Below, in pieces: positions 56,305-64,000 of a stretch of DNA of 64,000 bases (the stretch's first letter is position 1; each line of letters opens with the position of its first letter). The notes under the pieces were generated by a model. It searched no databases and was not told the origin of the DNA. It worked only from the letters and a program-made list of their open reading frames with translations. The stretch is from Streptomyces diacarni (GTDB taxonomy: Bacteria > Actinomycetota > Actinomycetes > Streptomycetales > Streptomycetaceae), in NCBI RefSeq assembly GCF_003323715.1, contig NZ_QOIN01000040.1, positions 113,140-177,139 of the forward strand, given 5' to 3'. The position numbers were made by a program, and so were the translations under genes.

Positions 56305-56450
56305 TCAACTTAACCCGGCTCTGAAGGGCCGGGCTTGGAGGTAGTGCCCAGCTGGCTGCTGGGGTGGACTCCCCCGTCCAGACACCCCTGTGGGGTGGCA
56401 GGGACGCGTGACTCACGCCCCGCATTCCACACGCTCTCGCCACGGGTGGC
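56305..56450 (-). ncRNA. Predicted omega RNA (reRNA) region at the tnpB 3' end
   Basis: In IS605-type elements the guide RNA of TnpB is made from the 3' end of tnpB into the right end, with the guide supplied by flanking DNA. Here the tnpB stop overlaps the right-end hairpin (CCCGGC 56314-56319 with GCCGGG 56328-56333, 8-nt loop). The scaffold would therefore be embedded in the coding sequence, and the guide would read from 56303 downwards. The 5' limit is only an estimate. Confidence 0.45.
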
Positions 56451-57554
56451 GATGTTGTGGGAGGCATTCCGGTCGGCGTGGGCAACGACCCCGCACCCCC
56501 GGCAGATGAAGAGCCCCTGGTCGACACGGTTTCGTTTGTCGACGTGGCCACACTCGGCGCACGTCTGCGACGTGTACGCGGGACCGACGAAGGCCTGGGG
56601 CACACCGGCCCTCTTGGCCTTGTAGACGATGAAGTCTCCGAGCTGGGCGAAGGCCCAGGAGTGGAGTGCGACCCGTTGGGGCTTGCGGAGCCGTACCCTC
56701 TGCCGGATTCCCTTGAGTTCTTCCAGGGAGATCCCAGCCGAGGTGCGTTCAGCCTCGGTCACGATCGTCTTGGAGATGATGTGGTTGGTGTTCTTGACGT
56801 GCCGCGCCTCGCGGCGGGAGCGCTCCTTGAGCCGGCGCTTGGCGGACTTGGTGCGCTTCTTCTGGAGCTTGGTCCGCAAGTCAAGCTGCCGCTTGCGGTA
56901 GCGGTTGAGCCCCCGTCCGGCGGCCCGGTAGCCGGTGGACGTGGTGACGATGTTGACGATGCCGAGGTCCACGCCGATGAAGCCATCAGGCTCGTACGTC
57001 TCGGCCTCGGGGACCTCGCAGGTGGCGATCAGGTAGAAGACCCCGTCACGTTCGATCAGGTCGGCCTCGCCCTTGCGGTACTCGCGGAGCGTCTTGAGCG
57101 CGTCGGCGGAGCAGACGAAGCGGACGTTCTTCAGGCGCCCGGCGGTTGTCCAGATGGACACAGTCTGTGTGTCGTACTGCCAGCTCAAACACCGGTCGTC
57201 ATATGGCTGCGCGGCCTCGGAACGGAACGTGATCGGCTTCGATTCCGCCCTGATCCGGCGCTTCGACTTCGGCTTGCCGAGGTTTCCGGCGCGCATGTTG
57301 GCGCGCAGCGCCGTGTACGCATCGCGCACCTTCTTGATCACGTGTTGCGCCGCCTGCGCCCCGAGTCCTTCGGCCTTGAGACGCGGGTACGTGTGCTTGC
57401 GCAGCTCGTACTCACGCGGCACACCATGAGCGAGCGCCACCTCTGAGACCCAGCACGCCAGGTCGTTGACCGTGCGCAGGGTGGCCGACAGCGCGGCGGC
57501 CTGGTCAGCCTCCGGCATCAGCTTCACCTGCGTCACGATCTTCATGCCGGGCAT
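56310..57554 (-). CDS. tnpB: TnpB RNA-guided nuclease (IS605 OrfB)
   Basis: 414 residues. The RuvC-like triad is complete: Asp in FIGVDLGIVNIVTT near residue 195, Glu in GISLEELKGIR near 278, and Asp in VAHADRNASHNIA near 367. The Cys4 zinc finger CAECGHVDKRNR...CRGCG lies between the last two. A basic helix-rich N-terminus (IVTQVKLMP...LGKPKSKRRIRAES) is typical. It should cleave DNA next to a TAM using the RNA from its own 3' end and so help retain the element. ATG 57554 or 57545 are possible starts. Confidence 0.92.
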   Translation of the reverse strand: MPGMKIVTQVKLMPEADQAAALSATLRTVNDLACWVSEVALAHGVPREYELRKHTYPRLKAEGLGAQAAQHVIKKVRDAYTALRANMRAGNLGKPKSKRRIRAESKPITFRSEAAQPYDDRCLSWQYDTQTVSIWTTAGRLKNVRFVCSADALKTLREYRKGEADLIERDGVFYLIATCEVPEAETYEPDGFIGVDLGIVNIVTTSTGYRAAGRGLNRYRKRQLDLRTKLQKKRTKSAKRRLKERSRREARHVKNTNHIISKTIVTEAERTSAGISLEELKGIRQRVRLRKPQRVALHSWAFAQLGDFIVYKAKRAGVPQAFVGPAYTSQTCAECGHVDKRNRVDQGLFICRGCGVVAHADRNASHNIATRGESVWNAGRESRVPATPQGCLDGGVHPSSQLGTTSKPGPSEPG

Positions 57555-57571
57555 CGTACTACGGTTGGTCT

Positions 57572-58000
57572 ATGTCACCACGCTGGGAGCCTAGCTCCAA
57601 TATCCACAGGGGTCGCACGGTCGTCTACACCCTGCAGGCGCACTTGGTCTTCACGCCCAAGTACCGGCGCGGCCCGTTCACCGACGAGATCCTTACGCGC
57701 TGCGAAGAGATCATGCGGGCCGTGTGCGCCGACTTCGGAACCGAGCTGGTGGAGTTCAACGGCGAGGCCGATCACGTCCACCTGCTCGTGCACTACCCGC
57801 CCAAGGTCGCCGTCTCCCGACTGGTCGGCTCCCTCAAGGGCGTCTCAGCCCGCAGGCTCCGCCAGGAGTTCCCCGGCCACATCCACAAGTACCTGTGGGG
57901 CGACCACTTCTGGTCCCCGTCCTACTTCGCCGCGTCCTGCGGAGGCGCCCCGTCGGCGATCATCAAGGAGTACATCGAGAACCAGAAGCGTCCCGGCTGA
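57572..58000 (+). CDS. tnpA: IS200/IS605 Y1 transposase TnpA
   Basis: 142 residues. The HUH motif is intact in GEADHVHLLVHYPP near residue 67, and the catalytic Tyr lies in IIKEYIENQKRPG near residue 134. VYTLQAHLVFTPKYRRGPF is the usual N-terminal strand. It excises and inserts single-stranded element DNA at a fixed tetra- or pentanucleotide. It is divergent from tnpB by 17 bp, so promoters overlap the starts. Confidence 0.94.
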   Translation: MSPRWEPSSNIHRGRTVVYTLQAHLVFTPKYRRGPFTDEILTRCEEIMRAVCADFGTELVEFNGEADHVHLLVHYPPKVAVSRLVGSLKGVSARRLRQEFPGHIHKYLWGDHFWSPSYFAASCGGAPSAIIKEYIENQKRPG

Positions 58001-58059
58001 GGCCAAAGTGCGGACCCGTGCACCCGTGCGGGTCACCCCTACCTTGAGAAGCGCTTCCT

Positions 58060-58079
58060 CCCGGGCGTGAACGCCCGGG
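58060..58079. repeat. Left-end hairpin of the IS200/IS605 element
   Basis: CCCGGGCGT (58060-58068) and ACGCCCGGG (58071-58079) form a 9-bp palindrome with a 2-nt centre, the TnpA-recognised subterminal hairpin. Confidence 0.75.
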
Positions 58080-58237
58080 GTTCCGCGCTAGATCCCGCTG
58101 AAAATCCCCTCACCGGGAAGTAAAGCGTCCCCTAACCACCAAGCGACCCCCGGAGGTTGACACACCGCGACGGCCGGGTACCGTGCTCGCCTTCTTCCCG
58201 TTCGATAATCAACCACCGGCGACACCGACGAGGAGCG

Positions 58238-58831
58238 ATGAGCAGGGGATCCAGGAGGGGCGCCGACCGCCCACCACACGACGCGGGCGTCCTGCTCGTC
58301 GACGACATGGAGGACAACCTCGTCGCACTGGAAGCCGTGCTCTCGACGTTACACGTCCCACTGGCGCGTGCGGCGTCCGGCGCGGAGGCGGTGACCGTCC
58401 TCGAACGGGAGGAGATCGCGCTCGTCCTGCTCGACGTCGCGATGCCGGGCATGGACGGCTTCGAGACAGCCCGGTGCCTGAAGGGCTCCGACCCGACCAA
58501 GGACCTCCCCGTCATCTTCCTGACCGGGCCGCACGCCACCCGCGAGTCCGGCCTCTCCCTCCGTGGCTACGCCACCGGAACCGTGGACTACGTGCCCAAG
58601 CCGTTCGACCCCTGGGTGCTGCGCACCAAGGTGAGCGTCTTCCTCGACCTGGACCGCAAGAGCCGCCGGCTGTGCCAGTTGCTGACGGAGGAGCAGCACC
58701 GGCTGGACGACTTCGCACGCCGGCTCGAGGCGGTCGAAACCCACCTGGCCGACGGCGGCACCGATACCGCGCGGCTCGCCCGCGACGTGGGCCACCTGGC
58801 CGACACGCTGAACGAACTGCGCGGCGTCTGA
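58238..58831 (+). CDS. Single-domain response regulator with coiled-coil tail
   Basis: 197 residues. The receiver domain (about 20-140) starts AGVLLVDDMEDNLVALEAVL, with the phosphoacceptor Asp in LVLLDVAMPGMDGF near residue 70 and the switch Lys in DYVPKPFDPWVL near 128. A ~55-residue helical tail (LLTEEQHRLDDFARRLEAVE) replaces an output domain. GAGGAG precedes ATG 58238. Its likely divergent partner is the SpoIIE-type phosphatase across the IS element; such receivers often feed partner-switching phosphatases (inference). Confidence 0.87.
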   Translation: MSRGSRRGADRPPHDAGVLLVDDMEDNLVALEAVLSTLHVPLARAASGAEAVTVLEREEIALVLLDVAMPGMDGFETARCLKGSDPTKDLPVIFLTGPHATRESGLSLRGYATGTVDYVPKPFDPWVLRTKVSVFLDLDRKSRRLCQLLTEEQHRLDDFARRLEAVETHLADGGTDTARLARDVGHLADTLNELRGV

Positions 58832-58957
58832 ACGAGCCGCATGGTGCTCGTGAACAGCACCGCGGCATCCCGGAGAGACCGAGCGCCGCCCGTCGTGCGC
58901 CGCGGCGTGCCGCTCCGTGCCGTGCCGTGCGAACGGTGTGCGAGCGCGGCGGCGGGC

Positions 58958-60850
<1,893 letters not shown>

Positions 60851-60997
60851 GCCATCCTCCGGGACCCGCGTCCTTGCGTCCTGTGTGTCGGCTGCTCGCT
60901 CGAGTCGGCTCGCCGCGTCGCCTCGCGCTCCCCGGCTCTGCCTGACCGACAAGTCTTATGACTGGCGAGTAACTACTGAGCAGAGATCAGACTAAAG

Positions 60998-61029
60998 GCA
61001 GCAGCCCCCTTACGTAAGGGGGCTGCTGC
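60998..61029. terminator. Perfect 32-bp palindrome terminator
   Basis: Arms 60998-61013 and 61014-61029 (GCAGCAGCCCCCTTAC and complement) match at all 16 positions with a TTACGTAA centre. It is the distal of two hairpins after lepA. Confidence 0.7.
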
Positions 61030-61061
61030 GCGGAACGCCGCCGAAGCGGAGGGTGACGGCG

Positions 61062-61085
61062 CCGAGCCCCTTTCCCGGGGCTCGG
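61062..61085 (-). terminator. lepA terminator hairpin
   Basis: CCGAGCCCC (61062-61070) pairs with GGGGCTCGG (61077-61085) over a 6-nt loop, about 30 nt after the lepA stop. It forms a tandem terminator with the 32-bp palindrome downstream. Confidence 0.65.
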
Positions 61086-61114
61086 AGGCCTTATAGCAGG
61101 CGTCGGCCTCGGGG

Positions 61115-62989
61115 CTACTTCTTGGACTTGCCCTCGCCGCCACCGCCGCTGTCGTCGGTCGACAGCGCCGCGATGAACGCCTCCTGCGGCACCTCCACCC
61201 GGCCGACGACCTTCATCCGCTTCTTGCCCTCCTTCTGCTTCTCCAGCAGCTTCCGCTTCCGCGAGATGTCACCGCCGTAGCACTTGGCCAGCACGTCCTT
61301 GCGGATCGCGCGGATCGTCTCGCGGGCGATGATGCGGGCGCCGACCGCCGCTTGGATCGGCACCTCGTACTGCTGCCGCGGGATCAGCTCGCGCAGCTTG
61401 TTGGCCATCCGGGTGCCGTAGGAGTACGCCTTGTCCTTGTGGACGATCGCGGAGAACGCGTCCACCTTGTCACCCTGGAGGAGGATGTCGACCTTCACCA
61501 GATCGGCCGTCTGCTCGCCGGTCGGCTCGTAGTCCAGGGAGGCGTAACCACGGGTGCGGGACTTGAGCGCGTCGAAGAAGTCGAAGACGATCTCCGCCAG
61601 CGGCAGCGTGTAGCGCAGCTCGACCCGGTCCTCCGACAGGTAGTCCATCCCCTGCAGGCTGCCGCGCCGCGACTGGCACAGCTCCATGATCGCGCCGATG
61701 AACTCGCTGGGCGCGATGAGCGTCGCCCGCACCACCGGCTCGTGCACCGTCGCGGTCTTGCCCGTGGGGAACTCGCTGGGGTTGGTCACCACGTGCTCGG
61801 TGCCGTCCTCCATCTCCACCCGGTAGACCACGTTGGGCGCCGTGGCGATCAGGTCGAGCCCGAACTCGCGCTCCAGCCGCTCCCGGATCACCTCCAGATG
61901 CAGCAGCCCCAGGAAGCCCACCCGGAAGCCGAAGCCCAGCGCCGCCGAGGTCTCCGGCTCATAGGTGAGCGCGGCGTCGTTGAGCAGCAGCTTGTCCAGC
62001 GCGTCCCGCAACAGCGGGTAGTCGGAGCCGTCCAGCGGGTACAGCCCCGAGAACACCATCGGCTTCGGGTCCTTGTAACCCGGCAGCGGATCCTCGGCGC
62101 CCTTGGACTGCTGGGTGACCGTGTCACCCACCTTCGACTGGCGCACGTCCTTCACGCCGGTGATCAGATAGCCGACCTCGCCCACGCCCAGCCCGTCGGC
62201 GGGCGTCATCTCCGGCGAGTTCGCGCCGATCTCCAGCAGCTCGTGCGTGGCGCCCGTCGACATCATGCGGATGCGCTCACGCTTGCTGAGCAGCCCGTCG
62301 ACGACCTTGATGTAGGTCACCACACCGCGGTACGCGTCGTAGACCGAGTCGAAGATCATCGCGCGGGCCGGGGCGTCCGCCACCCCCGTCGGCGAAGTGA
62401 CCTGACGGACGACCTCGTCCAGCAGCTCCTCGACGCCCTCGCCCGTCTTCGCCGAGACCTTCAGCACGTCCTCGGGCTCGCAGCCGATGAGGTGCGCCAG
62501 CTCCGCCGCGAACTTCTCGGGCTGAGCGGCCGGCAGGTCGATCTTGTTGAGCACGGGGATGATCGTGAGGTCGTGCTCCATCGCCAGGTACAGGTTGGCG
62601 AGGGTCTGCGCCTCGATGCCCTGCGCGGCGTCCACCAGCAGGATGCACCCCTCGCACGCCGCCAGGGAGCGGGAGACCTCGTAGGTGAAGTCGACGTGCC
62701 CCGGGGTGTCGATCATGTTGAGCACATGCGGGGTGCCCGGATCGTCCGAGGGCGCCCAGGGCATCCGCACGGCCTGGGACTTGATCGTGATACCCCGCTC
62801 GCGCTCGATGTCCATGCGGTCGAGGTACTGCGCGCGCATCTGCCTCTTGTCCACGACGCCGGTCAGCTGGAGCATCCGGTCGGCAAGCGTGGACTTGCCG
62901 TGGTCGATGTGCGCGATGATGCAGAAGTTACGGATCAGCGCCGGGTCGGTACGGCTCGGCTCCGGCGCGTTCGTTGGGGTCGCGGGCAC
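61115..62989 (-). CDS. lepA: Elongation factor 4 (LepA)
   Basis: 624 residues, slightly longer than ~600 because of a ~20-residue N-terminal and a Ser/Asp/Gly-rich C-terminal extension. G1 is [15 protein letters not shown] near residue 25, with [31 protein letters not shown] and NKIDLPAA as G2-G4. The LepA-specific C-terminus contains [20 protein letters not shown]. It back-translocates stalled ribosomes or aids initiation. GTG 62989 is used because AGGA lies 6-7 nt upstream and the frame above it is repeat-like. Confidence 0.96.
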   Translation of the reverse strand: MPATPTNAPEPSRTDPALIRNFCIIAHIDHGKSTLADRMLQLTGVVDKRQMRAQYLDRMDIERERGITIKSQAVRMPWAPSDDPGTPHVLNMIDTPGHVDFTYEVSRSLAACEGCILLVDAAQGIEAQTLANLYLAMEHDLTIIPVLNKIDLPAAQPEKFAAELAHLIGCEPEDVLKVSAKTGEGVEELLDEVVRQVTSPTGVADAPARAMIFDSVYDAYRGVVTYIKVVDGLLSKRERIRMMSTGATHELLEIGANSPEMTPADGLGVGEVGYLITGVKDVRQSKVGDTVTQQSKGAEDPLPGYKDPKPMVFSGLYPLDGSDYPLLRDALDKLLLNDAALTYEPETSAALGFGFRVGFLGLLHLEVIRERLEREFGLDLIATAPNVVYRVEMEDGTEHVVTNPSEFPTGKTATVHEPVVRATLIAPSEFIGAIMELCQSRRGSLQGMDYLSEDRVELRYTLPLAEIVFDFFDALKSRTRGYASLDYEPTGEQTADLVKVDILLQGDKVDAFSAIVHKDKAYSYGTRMANKLRELIPRQQYEVPIQAAVGARIIARETIRAIRKDVLAKCYGGDISRKRKLLEKQKEGKKRMKVVGRVEVPQEAFIAALSTDDSGGGGEGKSKK

Positions 62990-63353
62990 GCAGTGTCCTG
63001 TCGGGTCTGGCCTGTCGGGATCTTCGGGCGGTGTCTGGTCGTCGGACGGTGTCTCTCGTCGGGCAGAGTCTGCCGTCGAACTGGGTTCGTCTTCGAGCCG
63101 ACTGTGTCTTCGGGCTGGATCTGTCGTCGAGCTGGATCTGTCGTCGAGCTGGGGTCTGTCCTCGGGCGGGGTCGAGCCGGGTTCGCGGGATGCGCGCGGG
63201 TGTGTCGCACACCATGGTCCCATGCGTGCGGGACACCGAGGGGATTGGGAGGGGCAGGTGCCCGACTGGTAGCCTGGGCCACTGTGCCTTCTGGCACTGA
63301 TGCGGTGCCCCACGGCACCGGCGTTGGAAACTCCGAACCGCAAAGGCTCTTTC
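62990..63353. other. lepA-rpsT divergent intergenic region
   Basis: No gene is supported in these 364 bp. It contains the 17-nt degenerate tandem array (63034-63171) and, near rpsT, a possible -10 TAGCCT at 63270-63275. Frames reading through it give Asp/Ser/Arg repeats and are artefacts of the array. Confidence 0.5.
63034..63171. repeat. Degenerate 17-nt tandem array, about eight units
   Basis: The unit TCTGTCGTCGAGCTGGA is best preserved at 63120-63136 and 63137-63153 (16 of 17 identical). Flanking units at 63103-63119, 63086-63102, 63069-63085, 63052-63068 and 63155-63170 match at 11 to 14 positions. The array fills the space between the divergent lepA and rpsT starts. Confidence 0.7.
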
Positions 63354-63620
63354 GTGGCGAACATCAAGTCCCAGATCAAGCGGAACAAGACGAACGAGAA
63401 GGCGCGCCAGCGCAACAAGGCCGTCAAGTCCGAGCTGAAGACCGCGATCCGTCGCACCCGCGAGGCCGTCGCCACCGGTGACACCGCCAAGGCGACCGAG
63501 GCGCAGAAGGAGGCGGCCCGCAAGCTCGACAAGGCCGTCAGCAAGGGCGTGCTGCACAAGAACAACGCCGCCAACAAGAAGGCGGCGCTGGCCAAGCACG
63601 TCTCCACGGTCAACGGCTGA
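63354..63620 (+). CDS. rpsT: 30S ribosomal protein S20
   Basis: 88 residues, very basic, three-helix S20: [20 protein letters not shown] at the start, [15 protein letters not shown], and [20 protein letters not shown] near the end. GTG 63354 is preceded by AAAGG. It is divergent from lepA, the usual bacterial pairing. It binds 16S rRNA early in 30S assembly. Confidence 0.97.
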   Translation: MANIKSQIKRNKTNEKARQRNKAVKSELKTAIRRTREAVATGDTAKATEAQKEAARKLDKAVSKGVLHKNNAANKKAALAKHVSTVNG

Positions 63621-63780
63621 CCTCTTCTCTCAGCTCGACGGGGCACCGGCCCCATCCGGCTCGGGCGTCGTGAGGCGGGCCCTCTCTCATCCGCCGTACG
63701 CCCGGACCACCGCTTGAGACAGCGCGCCGCACGCGGCCTGCGTTCGCCACGCGGGTGCGGCGCACCACACAGCACACCAC

Positions 63781-63828
63781 GGAAGACCCCGCTGCTTTCC
63801 TCTTCCCCAGGAAACGGCGGGGTCTTCC
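63781..63828. terminator. Two-part hairpin downstream of rpsT
   Basis: GGAAGACCCCGC (63781-63792) pairs perfectly with GCGGGGTCTTCC (63817-63828). The loop contains a second stem, TTTCCT (63796-63801) with AGGAAA (63809-63814). It lies 160 nt after the rpsT stop and could terminate rpsT or the transposase gene converging from the right. Confidence 0.6.
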
Positions 63829-63882
63829 GCATGCCCGGGGCCCTCTCCACCCGGTGGAGGCCTGGGTCTGTGGGGCGTGGGT

Positions 63883-64000
63883 CTAGGCCGTTTCTGATGG
63901 CTCTTGGACGGTGTCGCGGAGCCAGATGTTGATCGCTGTGACGGCGAGTGTGCCGTTGAAGATGTAGTCGCGCTTGTCGTAGCGGCTGGCCACCGCCCGG
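63883..64000 (-). CDS. IS5-type transposase, C-terminal part (cut by window edge)
   Basis: The last 38 codons read [20 protein letters not shown], then TAINIWLRD and a short tail before TAG at 63885-63883. [12 protein letters not shown]...IRIWLRD is the usual end of DDE transposases of IS5-family elements in Streptomyces. The rest lies outside the window, so completeness cannot be judged. Confidence 0.75.
   Translation of the reverse strand, partial: RAVASRYDKRDYIFNGTLAVTAINIWLRDTVQEPSETA

Larger units (their letters stand above)
56304..58119. mobile_element. IS200/IS605-type insertion sequence (tnpA plus tnpB, divergent)
   Basis: An element of about 1.8 kb encodes a Y1 transposase (plus strand) and TnpB (minus strand) with starts 17 bp apart, the IS605/IS608 layout. 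Subterminal hairpins lie outside each gene: 56314-56333 on the tnpB side (right end) and 58060-58079 on the tnpA side (left end). The right end is probably after the minus-strand TTGAC at 56308-56304. The left boundary is less certain; a minus-strand TTTAC ends at 58120. There are no terminal inverted repeats or target duplication, as expected for this family. Both enzymes look intact. Confidence 0.8.

Noticed and set aside
62990..63300. Plus-strand ORFs upstream of rpsT as a leader peptide
   Set aside because: They have repeat-derived composition and no ribosome site adjacent to rpsT.
62990..63850. N-terminal extension of LepA through the repeat region
   Set aside because: The residues are Asp/Ser/Arg repeats produced by the 17-nt array and antisense rpsT. 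LepA begins at GTG 62989 with a ribosome site.

Overview
The window reads as a chromosomal segment of a Streptomyces-type actinomycete. Base composition is uniformly very GC-rich with strong third-position GC. GTG, and a few TTG, starts are common, and several starts appear leaderless. The housekeeping gene content and order (glyS, zinc ABC transporter and zur, uppS, recO, leuA, phoH-ybeY-CorC-era, RNase Z, HIT, rsmE, dnaJ-hrcA, hemW, lepA, rpsT) is the syntenic block I associate with Streptomyces core chromosomes. I compared nothing against a database; family names come from motifs and my knowledge of the families.

Left part (1-8.9 kb) is accessory and regulatory. It has a TetR/NmrA-type reductase pair, an MmyB-type XRE regulator divergent from an MFS exporter, a MOSC protein preceded by a small chimeric ORF, a folD remnant, an old-yellow-enzyme gene divergent from a leaderless ArsR gene, and a methyltransferase. 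From 9.0 to 13.9 kb lie glyS and a zinc-uptake operon (znuA-znuC-znuB) with two good Zur boxes, followed by zur. From 13.9 to 20.8 kb there are three TetR-controlled modules (a Drr-like ABC exporter, small membrane proteins, an SDR oxidoreductase), each with a readable inverted-repeat operator. They flank a decayed patch (about 17.9-19.1 kb) that holds an Mrr-type nuclease fragment and an intact-looking 42-codon ORF.

The centre (20.8-32.8 kb) has uppS, recO, a two-component system, a sugar-type MFS transporter with a GH1 beta-glucosidase, a TerB-like protein, and leuA with a leader-peptide gene carrying four consecutive Leu codons. Next come a protealysin-like M4 protease with an emfourin-like inhibitor gene and an HAD phosphatase. 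From 33.5 to 45.3 kb are a PfkB kinase with a long disordered N-terminus, phoH-ybeY-CorC, a lipoprotein, a deletion scar joining two truncated divergent genes (MFS and MmyB-type regulator), a cytidine-deaminase-like protein without catalytic ligands, era, a threonine dehydratase, and a frameshifted membrane protein.

The right part (45.5-64 kb) has RNase Z, HIT, rsmE, nitronate monooxygenase, and the heat-shock pair hrcA-dnaJ under a CIRCE operator. It continues with a metallo-hydrolase, a DUF3097 protein, hemW, a SpoIIE-type phosphatase, a complete IS200/IS605 element (TnpA plus TnpB) sitting between that phosphatase and a response regulator, an acyl-CoA synthetase, lepA and rpsT. The window ends inside an IS5-type transposase. 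Notable small-scale structure includes direct duplications at or next to five stop codons, a 17-nt degenerate tandem array between lepA and rpsT, and several strong hairpin terminators.
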